Part shown: one piece after another, positions 31,105 through 39,885 of the stretch
How the letters are laid out: each line of letters opens with the position of its first letter
Numbering within the stretch: the stretch's first letter is position 1
From: Apopatosoma sp963618495
Lineage (GTDB): Bacteria > Bacillota > Clostridia > Oscillospirales > CAG-272
Assembly (NCBI GenBank): GCA_963618495.1
Contig: CAVESF010000014.1
Coordinates: 1-52,043, forward strand
Direction of reading: 5' to 3'
DNA length: 52,043 nucleotides
Notes under the pieces: generated by a model
Database searches by the model: none
Told to the model about the DNA's origin: nothing
The model's input: the letters and a program-made list of their open reading frames with translations, nothing else
Made by a program: the position numbers and the translations under genes

Positions 31105-33375
31105 ATGGATTTTGCTTTACCGTTGGAAAATAAAAAAACATCTGACAGTTCATTGGAAACAAAAATACGAGAAATGCTCGGAGAAAACGAGCGCGAGCTT
31201 TTCAGGATAGTGACAGATCTTATGCCAAGCGGCATCTACGGTCAGTCGGTTGTGGAGTTCACCGACCGCGGGATAATAACAGCCCATCGCGAGGACGGCG
31301 GAGATATCGTCTGTGATACCATCCGGTACAGTAATGTGGACAGCCTCACAATAAAGCGCATGTACGGAAACGCATTTCTTATTGCCGTCATGAAAAGCGG
31401 CGAAAAGAGGCAGATAGCGCGCGCCACATATGCGGTGACAGCACTTTTCAATTCCGCTGTGCTTTTCATAGACAAGATAAATTCTGGAATGCCGACAGAC
31501 GAAGCTATGGAAAGCGTTATCTCCGCCTACAAGAGTTTCTGCACAGTCTGCCCGAAATGCGGCAGAAACCTTGTCCGCCCGGGTGCCGACTGCCTCAACT
31601 GCGCCTCCAAGGGCAAACTTGTATCGAAGCTTGTGAAATATGTAAAGCCCGAGTTTAAAGCTATATGCATATCCGTCATAATGTCCGTGGTGATAACAGC
31701 ACTAAGCCTTGTGCCTCCGTATATCACGAAGATGCTTGTTGATGATGTTATCCCGAGCAAGAATAAGCAGGCACTCTATATAATCGTGGCATTCCTGCTT
31801 GGAACATACATAATTCAGTACCTGCTCGGCGCTATCCGCGGCACACTTCTCCGCCGCGCCGGCGACAGTATCGTCGCGGACCTGCGAAACGATGTTTTCG
31901 AAAAGGCGCAGCACCTGCCGATGAAGTTTTATGATAAAACCTCCACAGGCTCCGTCATAAACAGAATCAGCAACGACACAAGCAACCTTCAGGCATTCAT
32001 CCTCCGTATCACGCAGGATGTCATAACCCAGCTTTTCCTGCTCGTCGGTATAGTCATAATAATGATAACAATGAACTGGAAGCTATCGCTTCTCTCGCTC
32101 ATCCCTGTTCCTTTCGTCGTATATGCCTCGCGCGAATTCGGACGGAAGATACGCCCATTCTACAGGCGAATCTGGAGAAAATGGACGGCGGTTTCATCCG
32201 TGCTGACCGACTCTATACCGTGTATCCGCGTTGTAAAGGCATTTTCGGGTGAAAAACGCGCCTCGAAGCGCCTCGAAAAGCAGAATAACGAATGGCTCAA
32301 GGTAAGCATCCGCGCAGGCAAAATGTCCAGCATTTTCTCGTCGCTCATTTCGTTTGTCGTGGTCTGCGGTTCGCTGATAATATGGGATGTGGGCGGCTTG
32401 CAGGTTATAAACGGAAGTCCCGATATCTCGCTCGGTCTGCTCGTTTCGTTCATTTCGTATACCTCGATGTTCTACGGACCCGTAAACTTCTTTGCAGGAC
32501 TCAACGACTCGTATCAGAGTGCGCTCACCTCTGCGGAGCGCGTAATGGACATTCTCGATGCCGAGCCAGAGCATGACGACGGAAAAGGCAATATGCCCGA
32601 CCACATAAGCGGCAGGGTGGAATTCCGCCATGTAAGCTTCTCTTTCGATAAGACAAAAAATGTTCTCTCCGATATAAACCTCACGATAGAACCCGGCGAA
32701 GCCGTCGGCATCGTCGGAACGACAGGCTCAGGCAAAACAACGTTGATAAACCTCTTCATGCGCTTCTATGACAACTACGACGGTCAGATTCTGCTCGACG
32801 GCAGGGATATCAAGACAATAGACATGAGCTACTTCAGGACAAAGATAGGCTATGTTCAGCAGGAAGCGATGATGTTCTCCGATACCATTTTCAATAATAT
32901 AGCATACGCCAAGCCGAATGCCACGATAGAAGAAGTGCTGATGGCGGCGGATATAGCAAACGCGCATGAGTTTATCCTGCGGCATCCCGATGCATACGAT
33001 ACCATCCTCGGCGAGCGCGGCGTAGGTCTCTCCGGCGGCGAACGCCAGAGAATATCCATTGCCCGCGCGATACTAAATAATCCGAGCGTGCTTATCTTCG
33101 ACGAAGCGACAAGCGCCGTCGATTCCGAAACGGAAAAGCTTATTCAGGATGCGATAAACAACCTCGTCAAAGGCAGAACAACCCTCATGATAGCGCACAG
33201 GCTCTCTACTCTGAAGCAGGCGGATAAGATAGTCGTTATCGACAAGGGCAGAATCGCGGAATTCGGCACACCCGATGAACTGATGGCAAAGAAGGGCAAA
33301 TATTATAAGCTCGTAAAGATTCAATCGATGGCAGACCAGGTCAAGCTCGATAAAGAAAAAGAGCATTTCGAATAA
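31105..33375 (+). CDS. ABC exporter with N-terminal domain and zinc ribbon, cyanophycin-locus type
   Basis: The 756-residue protein is a full half-transporter: membrane domain with six helices (about 185-475) and a C-terminal ATPase (about 505-745) with GTTGSGKTT, LSGGERQR, VLIFDEATSAVD and AHRLST. It has a 180-residue N-terminal extension with a beta-rich segment and a zinc ribbon, CPKC and CLNC at Cys149/152/163/166. This extension, and the DUF1854 gene that follows after 14 bases, mark the transporter family that is found beside cyanophycin genes in other bacteria. No cyanophycin synthetase or cyanophycinase is in the window. AGAGG precedes the ATG. Direction is probably export; the substrate is unknown. 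Confidence 0.9.
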   Translation: MDFALPLENKKTSDSSLETKIREMLGENERELFRIVTDLMPSGIYGQSVVEFTDRGIITAHREDGGDIVCDTIRYSNVDSLTIKRMYGNAFLIAVMKSGEKRQIARATYAVTALFNSAVLFIDKINSGMPTDEAMESVISAYKSFCTVCPKCGRNLVRPGADCLNCASKGKLVSKLVKYVKPEFKAICISVIMSVVITALSLVPPYITKMLVDDVIPSKNKQALYIIVAFLLGTYIIQYLLGAIRGTLLRRAGDSIVADLRNDVFEKAQHLPMKFYDKTSTGSVINRISNDTSNLQAFILRITQDVITQLFLLVGIVIIMITMNWKLSLLSLIPVPFVVYASREFGRKIRPFYRRIWRKWTAVSSVLTDSIPCIRVVKAFSGEKRASKRLEKQNNEWLKVSIRAGKMSSIFSSLISFVVVCGSLIIWDVGGLQVINGSPDISLGLLVSFISYTSMFYGPVNFFAGLNDSYQSALTSAERVMDILDAEPEHDDGKGNMPDHISGRVEFRHVSFSFDKTKNVLSDINLTIEPGEAVGIVGTTGSGKTTLINLFMRFYDNYDGQILLDGRDIKTIDMSYFRTKIGYVQQEAMMFSDTIFNNIAYAKPNATIEEVLMAADIANAHEFILRHPDAYDTILGERGVGLSGGERQRISIARAILNNPSVLIFDEATSAVDSETEKLIQDAINNLVKGRTTLMIAHRLSTLKQADKIVVIDKGRIAEFGTPDELMAKKGKYYKLVKIQSMADQVKLDKEKEHFE

Positions 33376-33389
33376 GGAGGCAGGCGGAA

Positions 33390-33878
33390 ATGATAGGGTT
33401 TTTCATAAACGGCGACGAAGTTCGCATTACAAAAACGGGAAGTGTCTCCGTGCGCCTCGAAACATACGACGGCAGATGCTTTGAAAATCTCGAACCTCTG
33501 CGACTCTTCCCTGTTTCGGGAATCTCGAAATACATTTCTCTTCTCGATGAAAACAGCAAGGAGATAGCGATAATACGCGATATAAACAATCTGATGCCGG
33601 AATCGAAAGAGGCAATACAGGATTGCCTCGAATCATATTATATCATCCCGAAGATAAAGAAAATAATTTCCCGCGTGGAGAAATACGGAAACATCACATG
33701 GACTGTGGCGACCGACCGCGGTGAACACAGCTTTGCGATACTGAATACGAGCATAGATATAAAAACTCTCTATGACGGACGCATACTTATCCGTGATTCA
33801 AACGACAATCGCTATGAAATAGAAAACGTAAATGCGCTCGATAAAGAAAGTCTCAATCTTTTGAAATTTGATATGTAG
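33390..33878 (+). CDS. DUF1854 family protein
   Basis: The 162-residue soluble protein fits DUF1854, a partner of the exporter type encoded just upstream. Recognisable are the N-terminal ITKTGSVSVRLETYDGR and the conserved LFPVSGISKYISLLDENSKEIAIIRDI, then SYYIIPKIKKI, a WTVATDRGEHSF segment and a final R-Y-E-I-E stretch. It may bind the exporter's N-terminal domain. Its start is 14 bases past the exporter stop with GGAGG in the gap. No catalytic motif is evident. Function is not established. Confidence 0.88.
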   Translation: MIGFFINGDEVRITKTGSVSVRLETYDGRCFENLEPLRLFPVSGISKYISLLDENSKEIAIIRDINNLMPESKEAIQDCLESYYIIPKIKKIISRVEKYGNITWTVATDRGEHSFAILNTSIDIKTLYDGRILIRDSNDNRYEIENVNALDKESLNLLKFDM

Positions 33879-33887
33879 GAGAAAAAA

Positions 33888-34214
33888 ATGAAACTTGTAA
33901 TTGCGGTAATAAACAACGATGACAGCAGAACGGCGATAACGGCGCTGACGGGACGCGACTTCTTTGTGACCCAGCTTTCCACCACGGGAGGTTTTCTCAT
34001 GGTAGGAAACACTACCCTGCTCATAGGTACAGACGAAAAGCGTCTGCCTGAGCTCAAGGAAATACTGAAAAAATACTGCACGACGCGCGAAAAGATTTCT
34101 CCCTCAGTGGAGGCTTTCGGCAGAGGCATACTAAATCATTCCGTAGAGGAAAAGGTGACAATCGGCGGCGCCGTAATGTTTACTCTTTCTGTAGACGATT
34201 TCGAAAAGATCTAA
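33888..34214 (+). CDS. darA: Cyclic di-AMP receptor, DarA/PstA family
   Basis: DarA is a trimeric PII-like protein that binds c-di-AMP and relays osmotic or potassium status. The 108-residue protein shows the family landmarks MKLVIAVINNDDSRTAITAL, the nucleotide-binding RDFFVTQLSTTGGFLMVGNTTLLIG and the C-terminal VTIGGAVMFTLSVDDFEKI; length is exactly typical. AGGAG lies before the ATG, nine bases past the DUF1854 stop, so the three genes share a transcript. In most Firmicutes the gene sits near holB or tmk, so this placement behind an exporter is unusual and hints that the exporter is c-di-AMP controlled. Confidence 0.93.
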   Translation: MKLVIAVINNDDSRTAITALTGRDFFVTQLSTTGGFLMVGNTTLLIGTDEKRLPELKEILKKYCTTREKISPSVEAFGRGILNHSVEEKVTIGGAVMFTLSVDDFEKI

Positions 34215-34221
34215 AAAACAC

Positions 34222-34259
34222 ATCAAAAAAGCTCTGCTTTCGGGCAGAGTTTTTTTGAT
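34222..34259. terminator. Bidirectional terminator
   Basis: ATCAAAAAA-g-CTCTGC pairs with GCAGAG-t-TTTTTTGAT over a six-base loop, between the c-di-AMP receptor and the convergent glycosidase. Confidence 0.88.
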
Positions 34260-34269
34260 TATAAAATTT

Positions 34270-37200
34270 TTATTTTGTCAGCATTCTCGGCGAGGTAAGT
34301 ATACCCGTTCTCTTCGTTATATACTCGGGGCACCAGAATCTGCCGCCGCGCGTAATCCAACTTGCAGGTCCGCAATAGCTTATATTTTCATCGACATTAT
34401 GGAGCGTGCCGAAGGTATTCGCTCTGTTTCCGTAGAGCGTTATTTCAAGAGTATGCTCGCCTGCGGGAACAATTCCGAGTCCCAGTCTTGCCGGCGGATA
34501 AATCATCGCGCCCATCTCTTTTCCGTCCATGCGCACTTTCATGAGCGCGCCGGCATATCTTGCTATCTCGAGCGTCTTTTCACCGCCATCGGAGACAAAA
34601 GAAGTCTTGTAGGTGAGATTGCCGCCGTAGAAAGGCATGCCCTGCGATACGATGTCCATATATCCTATCTTTTCCGGCATTTCGGTTATCTTTGCGGCTG
34701 TACCCGTCAGCTTCACGCCGAATTTTCCAAGGATAAAGCAACTTTCAAGCTGAGTTATATCGCCGAAACGATAGTTTATCACAAGGCGGTTTTCACCTTT
34801 CTTTATTTTCGGCAAAGCAAGCTTCAGCAGTGCGTCCTCGTCTATATAGTAGCCTGCGACATCGTGGCTGACCTTTTCGCCGTTGAATATAATATCATCC
34901 GTATATTCGAGGCATTCAAGTGCCAGCTCCGCGCCCTCATATTCGATATCGCTCTCGAAACTGTAATAAAGCCTGAGCTTGTCCTTCGGGTTCTTGTCAA
35001 GCGGGTCTACCCACGGCTGCTTCATATGACCGCCGCGCCGACGGATGCCGAGCGCATCGCGTACCGCCATATCCGTATACAGAATATCGCGTTCGCTCTT
35101 TATCTCGCCGCCGTTCAGACTGTATAATGGCTTGTCAAGCAGGAGTACATTCGGCTCGGTAAGCGAAATTTCGGCTTCTCCCGCAAGAAATTCCTCTGCC
35201 GCGAAGCCACGCTCGCGTATCTCGCCCGTTTCGCCTCTTCCCGCTTCCAGCTCAAGCAGGAGCGACGAGCAGGCGCCGCTTATCCATTTTATATAGGTAT
35301 TGCCGCACTCGTATCTTGCAGGCAAGGGTCTGATTTCGCCTGTCTCTGTATCAAGCAGCGTCACTTTCCATTCGCCGCGCAGCTTCACCGTCAGTGTCTC
35401 AAGATATGAAATATCAAGGTCATCCGCGCGATAGAGATGCGCGATGAAAATATGCTTTTTATCTCCATCGGTACGCATCTGATATACGGTATTGGAGTAA
35501 GGTTCGCCGGTCTCCGTGCATATCTGCACATCTCTGTATTTTTCAAGGCTTGTGAGCAGCTCGTCCTTGAGCGGATTAACATGGGTGCATGACTTTGCAA
35601 ATTCCGCCGCATCGCCGCATTCTTCCGCGTCAACATGAGTCGGTATACTTCCCATAAATATCACTTCTCCGCCTGCCGCACGGAAATTCTTCAGCACCTC
35701 AAGCGTCGTTTTGCGCAGTGTCACAAGATTCGGGACTACAACAGCATCATACTTCATCTCACCGACGGCAAAACCGCTCTCTGTCTTTTTATACTGTGAA
35801 GGCAGCATCGCTTCGCATATGAAATCGAAGTCCATGCCGCTTGAAACAAGCCATTTCGTCAGGTCGCAGAAAAAATTATCCTTCTCGCGCATTGCCATCG
35901 ACGAGCGATCGTTCGGTCCGTAAGCAAACCAGAAGCTCTCTATAGGGTGAATGACGGCGATGCGCACATCCGACTTTCCGCGTGTCATCACTGTATTCAC
36001 TCTTGCAAAATGATCCTCTATGAGCCCGTATTCCTTATACCAAGGCGACTGATGACCTATGGAAGCAGGATAGTCTCGCTTTGCTTCGCCGCGCATGGAA
36101 GCCCAGTAGAGATGCGGTACGCGTATTGTGACGCCCATTGCAGCCTGCCAGTCACCCTGAAGCTTATGACCGCGGAAGTCGAAATCCCATCTCGTCACAC
36201 CGTAAAGCTCGGAGAGAACAGCCGGCGCACCCATCTGGCGGCACATGCTCTGTGCCTGCTTTGCGGTCGTCAGCTCGCGCTTGTCGGCAAGCATATCTAT
36301 GCCGATGATGCCGAATCCGCGATATTGGCGCATGCAGTCGCCTACTGCCCATGTCTGCGTTTTCAGCAGCCATTCGTCCATTACATGCCCTGCCATGAAT
36401 ATGTTGTTTTCGCGGCACCATTTTCCTATATTGTCCGAGAAAGCCTCGGCAAATCTCTCTGCCGCATGGTCATAAAAGCAGTATCTTATCTTTGAAAGTC
36501 TGCCGCCCGCAAGATTCCATACAACCTCCGGAAAGCTGTCCAGCAGGCTCATGCCGTATGCAGCCATGAATGTATCCTCAAAATCATCTGTGAAAGGATA
36601 TGACGCGCCACCACTCTCCTGTTTTGCAAATCTAAGCACAGACACGCGGGAAAACTGAGGCTCGTCCGTGAATATCGCAGGCACAGACTTACCGAATTCA
36701 TCGCCTATCACTGCTTTGTATTTCTCGTGAGTAACCTCAATAAACCTGTCGATTGCCTCTTTTTTAAATGTATCGACATACGCCTGTCCGTTGAAGCGGT
36801 TGTCGTCCGCATCATATTCCATATATGCAAAATATTTCTTGTACTCAGCATGTTCGGATATATCTATGCGTCTGTATGAGAGGAGATCTCCGCTTTCATC
36901 AAGGGAAACATCATATGCGGCAAGGAAAATATATTTTCCCTTCGGCAGATTTGCGATGGCTTTTGCCTTGTCCGCGTCAAGAGTCAGCGTCCCGTCATCA
37001 TACGGCGTTGGAGTAAACCACAGCTTTTTTCTGCGCATTTCCACATCCTTAGTGACAAAGCCGCCGGCGTAGCCCGATGGCCACTTGTCCTCGTCATAGA
37101 GCCATGAATACATGCCCTCGCTCTTGCCCTTTTCCACGCAGAAGCGGACTATATCCATAAATTCGTCCGAGAGATACGGCGTTGCAAGCCCTATGCGCGG

Positions 37201-37374
37201 ATGCATATCGTAGCCGCCGAAGCCCATCTCTTTCATATATCCGATCTGCTTCGCAAGCATATCTTTTTTCAGCTCGCAGTTCCATGACCAGAACGGCACG
37301 GCACGGTATTCGTTTGTCGGATTTTTAAAAAGCTCGCGTGAAAGCGCGGCTTCGCTGTTTTTCGGATAAAACAT
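34270..37374 (-). CDS. Glycoside hydrolase, GH106-like (alpha-L-rhamnosidase type)
   Basis: The 1034-residue protein has the N-terminal signature of GH106-related enzymes: RAVPFWSWNCELKKDML, GYMKEMGFGGYDMHPRIG, YSWLYDEDKWPSGYAGG and FTDEPQFSRV. A large TIM-barrel region is followed by beta-rich domains (from about 700) including a galactose-binding-like C-terminus (ANTFGTLHNVDENISYCGP). No signal peptide is seen, so it acts inside the cell on imported oligosaccharides. It has its own promoter and, with the GH78 gene at 41656, forms a rhamnoside-degrading pair. Exact linkage specificity cannot be told; many proteins of this clade are untested. Confidence 0.85.
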   Translation of the reverse strand: MFYPKNSEAALSRELFKNPTNEYRAVPFWSWNCELKKDMLAKQIGYMKEMGFGGYDMHPRIGLATPYLSDEFMDIVRFCVEKGKSEGMYSWLYDEDKWPSGYAGGFVTKDVEMRRKKLWFTPTPYDDGTLTLDADKAKAIANLPKGKYIFLAAYDVSLDESGDLLSYRRIDISEHAEYKKYFAYMEYDADDNRFNGQAYVDTFKKEAIDRFIEVTHEKYKAVIGDEFGKSVPAIFTDEPQFSRVSVLRFAKQESGGASYPFTDDFEDTFMAAYGMSLLDSFPEVVWNLAGGRLSKIRYCFYDHAAERFAEAFSDNIGKWCRENNIFMAGHVMDEWLLKTQTWAVGDCMRQYRGFGIIGIDMLADKRELTTAKQAQSMCRQMGAPAVLSELYGVTRWDFDFRGHKLQGDWQAAMGVTIRVPHLYWASMRGEAKRDYPASIGHQSPWYKEYGLIEDHFARVNTVMTRGKSDVRIAVIHPIESFWFAYGPNDRSSMAMREKDNFFCDLTKWLVSSGMDFDFICEAMLPSQYKKTESGFAVGEMKYDAVVVPNLVTLRKTTLEVLKNFRAAGGEVIFMGSIPTHVDAEECGDAAEFAKSCTHVNPLKDELLTSLEKYRDVQICTETGEPYSNTVYQMRTDGDKKHIFIAHLYRADDLDISYLETLTVKLRGEWKVTLLDTETGEIRPLPARYECGNTYIKWISGACSSLLLELEAGRGETGEIRERGFAAEEFLAGEAEISLTEPNVLLLDKPLYSLNGGEIKSERDILYTDMAVRDALGIRRRGGHMKQPWVDPLDKNPKDKLRLYYSFESDIEYEGAELALECLEYTDDIIFNGEKVSHDVAGYYIDEDALLKLALPKIKKGENRLVINYRFGDITQLESCFILGKFGVKLTGTAAKITEMPEKIGYMDIVSQGMPFYGGNLTYKTSFVSDGGEKTLEIARYAGALMKVRMDGKEMGAMIYPPARLGLGIVPAGEHTLEITLYGNRANTFGTLHNVDENISYCGPASWITRGGRFWCPEYITKRTGILTSPRMLTK

Positions 37375-37420
37375 AAAAACCTCCTAAAAAAATAATGCAG
37401 GCGCTCCTTAAAGCACCTAC

Positions 37421-37449
37421 ATTATAAACTAAACAAAGGTATAAGTCAA
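37421..37449 (-). promoter_or_regulatory. Promoter of the GH106-like gene with downstream palindrome
   Basis: On the minus strand TTGACT (37444-37449), 17 bases, TATAAT (37421-37426). Just downstream an imperfect inverted repeat GTAGGTGCT/AGCGCCTGC (37397-37420) overlaps the expected start of transcription, a likely repressor site. Confidence 0.7.
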
Positions 37450-37479
37450 CATCAAAAACGAAAATAAAGCTCTGATTTT

Positions 37480-38274
37480 TTATTTGTCAAAAGCATTGAG
37501 AAAAGAAGAAAGCCTTTCGTTTCCGTTTCCCGAGAAAAGCTCCTCCGGCGTTCCGCACGTTGCGGCAACTCCCTCGCTCATAAACATTATCTTATCCGAA
37601 ACCTTGCGGGCAAAATCCATCTCGTGAGTGACGATAATCATGGTTCTCTCGCTGTCGCGAAGCTCGCGGATAACCTTTAGCACCTCGCCCGTAAGCTCGG
37701 GGTCAAGTGCGCTCGTCGGTTCATCAAAGCAAAGGATATCGGGACTCTGCATCAGGGCTCTCGCTATGGATACTCTCTGCTGCTGTCCCCCGGAAAGCTC
37801 GCATGGATATGAATTTTTCTTCTGCGAAAGCCCAACCTTGGAAAGAAGCGCTTCAGCATCCGCATCAACCTTGTCGTAAAGGCGCTTTTTCGCTTCCCCT
37901 CCGAGTTTTTCGCGCCTCACCGTCTCGGATGCGCGCAATTTCGGCGCAAGAGTCAGATTTTCGAAAACCGTATACTGCGGAAAAAGGTTGAATGACTGGA
38001 AAACAAGCCCGAAATGAAGCCTCTTTTCGCGAAGCTCGGAATTTTTTATGCGCGATGTGTCGTCTGCGGAAAAAATCTTCTGCCCGTCTATGAAAAATTC
38101 GCCTTTATCAGGTGTCTCGAGAAAGTTGAGACAGCGCAGAAGCGTTGTCTTTCCGCTTCCCGAGGAGCCTATGATGCTCAGCACCTGTCCCTTTTCCAGC
38201 GTGAAATCCACGCCGCGCAGAACCTGCGTATCGTTGAAATATTTTTCCAAGCCTTTTACTTCAAGAAATGCCAT
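37480..38274 (-). CDS. Polar amino-acid ABC importer ATPase (GlnQ/HisP type)
   Basis: The 264-residue ATPase has Walker A GSSGSGKTT, signature LSGGQQQR, Walker B ILCFDEPTSALDPE and switch VTHEMDFARK, typical of polar amino-acid importers. Relative to the family it carries an insert of about 20 residues after the Q-loop (ASETVRREKLGGEAKKRLYDKV). I chose the ATG at 38274, five bases after GGAGAAG; an earlier ATG overlaps the permease stop as ATGA but lacks a ribosome site. It completes the set binding protein - permease - ATPase, in that order on the minus strand. Confidence 0.93.
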   Translation of the reverse strand: MAFLEVKGLEKYFNDTQVLRGVDFTLEKGQVLSIIGSSGSGKTTLLRCLNFLETPDKGEFFIDGQKIFSADDTSRIKNSELREKRLHFGLVFQSFNLFPQYTVFENLTLAPKLRASETVRREKLGGEAKKRLYDKVDADAEALLSKVGLSQKKNSYPCELSGGQQQRVSIARALMQSPDILCFDEPTSALDPELTGEVLKVIRELRDSERTMIIVTHEMDFARKVSDKIMFMSEGVAATCGTPEELFSGNGNERLSSFLNAFDK

Positions 38275-38285
38275 TTTCTTCTCCA

Positions 38286-38933
38286 TCATATTTTATAGTA
38301 AGCAAGCTTCTTTTCCAGATAACCGAAAAGGAGCGTGAGCAATCCGACGAAAATGAGATAAAATACGCCCGCATAGAAGAGCGGCCATATGAGTCCCCGC
38401 ATGCTCATCAGATCCTCGGCGCACTTCAGCACCTCGGCAACGAGAATAACGCGCGCAAGCGCAGTATCCTTGACGAGAGTTATCACCTCGTTTGACATTG
38501 GAGCGAGTATACGCTTGACCACCTGCATGAGAACAACGCGGAAAAATATCTGCGCCTTTGTCATGCCGAGTACTTGCCCTGCCTCATACTGCCCTGCGGG
38601 GATGCTCTCTATTCCTCCGCGGTAAATCTCGGAGAAATAGCAGGCATAGTTTATGGCAAAAGCTATTATCACCGCAGTGAAGCGCGATGACACGGGTGCT
38701 CCGAATACAAAGCCCGGGACATAGAATACCACAAATATCTGGAGCATCAGAGGCACACCGCGGATTATCCAAACGAAAACCTTAACAAGGTATGAGAGCG
38801 GCTTGAAACGCGACATGGAACCCCATGCTATTATCAAGCCGAGCGGCAACGCTATCACCAGCGTCAGCGCAAATATAAGGCAGGTTGTTTTCAGCCCCGA
38901 AAGCAGGCTCAGCGTAACTTCCGCAAAACTCAT
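38286..38933 (-). CDS. Polar amino-acid ABC importer permease
   Basis: The 215-residue membrane protein has about five helices and the EAA loop EAGQVLGMTKAQIFFRVVLM that contacts the ATPase, as in HisM/GlnP permeases. Only one permease gene is present, so it should work as a homodimer. It starts 19 bases after the binding-protein gene and ends 11 bases before the ATPase start. Conserved segments such as FVWIIRGVPLMLQ and ACYFSEIYRGGIESIP support the amino-acid type. Confidence 0.94.
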   Translation of the reverse strand: MSFAEVTLSLLSGLKTTCLIFALTLVIALPLGLIIAWGSMSRFKPLSYLVKVFVWIIRGVPLMLQIFVVFYVPGFVFGAPVSSRFTAVIIAFAINYACYFSEIYRGGIESIPAGQYEAGQVLGMTKAQIFFRVVLMQVVKRILAPMSNEVITLVKDTALARVILVAEVLKCAEDLMSMRGLIWPLFYAGVFYLIFVGLLTLLFGYLEKKLAYYKI

Positions 38934-38952
38934 CTTACTTTTCCTTTGTCAA

Positions 38953-39759
38953 TCAATAGTTTGCCGTTTCCTGAACGGAAAGGCTGTTTTCAAGTCCGTA
39001 TTTCTTTGCAATCTCAAGAAGCTTTCCGCTGTCGCGCAGGGTCTTGATGGCTTCGTTCACCTTAGCTGTAAGGTCACTGCCGCGGCGGAAACCGATAGCG
39101 TATATCTCGGATTCAAGCTCTATCGCATCGACTATGCAGAGGTCGTCATAGTTGCCCTTTCCGCAGACATTCTGCGCGAGGATTATATCAACCACGGCAA
39201 AATCAGCCGCGCCGGATTTTACCTCCGTGAATGTGTTTATCTGCGCCGCCGCCTTGATAACCTTGCCGCTCTCGCCGACAGCACCGTCGGCATAGCCCTG
39301 TCCCGCGCTGCCGGATTCAACAACTGCCGTCTTGCCGACAAGGTCAGCCTCGCTCTTGTAGCTGTCGAGGTTTGATTTTTTTACAACAACGCACTGCTGA
39401 TTGAGCATATATCCGTATGAAAAATCGACAAGCTCTTTTCTCGGCGTGCCGTTATCGGAGCTGTTTGCCGTAAAGCCGTTCCAGATGCAGTCGATGGCAC
39501 CGGAAGAAAGCTCGCTGTACTTCTGCTCCCACTGTATCTCCTGAAATTCAACTTTCATGCCGAGGATTTTGCCGACTTCCTTGGCAAAATCGCTGTCGAA
39601 ACCGACCCATTCGCCGTTTTCGTCCTTGTAATTTATGCGATCGACAAGCGTGACGCCGCAAACGAGTGTGTCATCATCCTTTTTGCCGCACGAAGCGAAA
39701 GCAAAAAGCATCATAGCCGCCATAGCCGCGGCAAGAATAAGGGAAACAATTCTTTTCAT
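38953..39759 (-). CDS. Polar amino-acid ABC importer substrate-binding lipoprotein
   Basis: The 268-residue protein has a lipoprotein signal (MKRIVSLILAA, lipobox FASC) and a type II periplasmic-binding fold of the glutamine/arginine/cystine class: WVGFDSDFAKEVGKILG, ELSSGAIDCIWNGFTA, VVVKKSNLD, VGKTAVVESGSAG, FAVVDIILA and KVNEAIKTLRDSGKLLEIAKKYG. It is tethered outside the membrane and hands substrate to the permease encoded next. Its promoter region holds a 34-bp near-palindrome (39789-39822), so expression is probably repressed by substrate or a metabolite. The exact amino acid cannot be assigned. Confidence 0.94.
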   Translation of the reverse strand: MKRIVSLILAAAMAAMMLFAFASCGKKDDDTLVCGVTLVDRINYKDENGEWVGFDSDFAKEVGKILGMKVEFQEIQWEQKYSELSSGAIDCIWNGFTANSSDNGTPRKELVDFSYGYMLNQQCVVVKKSNLDSYKSEADLVGKTAVVESGSAGQGYADGAVGESGKVIKAAAQINTFTEVKSGAADFAVVDIILAQNVCGKGNYDDLCIVDAIELESEIYAIGFRRGSDLTAKVNEAIKTLRDSGKLLEIAKKYGLENSLSVQETANY

Positions 39760-39788
39760 TTCATTATACCTCTGTTCGTCAGAAATTT

Positions 39789-39822
39789 GTATTATCGTTT
39801 TAACATGTTAAAATGATAATAC
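39789..39822. promoter_or_regulatory. 34-bp near-perfect palindrome at the transcription start of the amino-acid importer
   Basis: GTATTATC-g-TTTTAACAT and its mirror ATGTTAAAA-t-GATAATAC match at all but one base pair. It begins two bases after the -10 box at 39824 on the minus strand, covering the expected +1. This placement fits a repressor operator. Confidence 0.75.
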
Positions 39823-39823
39823 G

Positions 39824-39852
39824 ATAATATCACAGCTTTCCCGATTTGTCAA
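39824..39852 (-). promoter_or_regulatory. Promoter of the amino-acid importer operon
   Basis: On the minus strand TTGACA (39847-39852), 17 bases, TATTAT (39824-39829). Confidence 0.82.
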
Positions 39853-39885
39853 GAGGTTTTATGAAAAAAATTTCATATTTTTCGT

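Noticed and set aside
31105..33878. Cyanophycin synthesis locus
   Set aside because: Only the associated exporter and DUF1854 protein are present; no cyanophycin synthetase or cyanophycinase is in the window.
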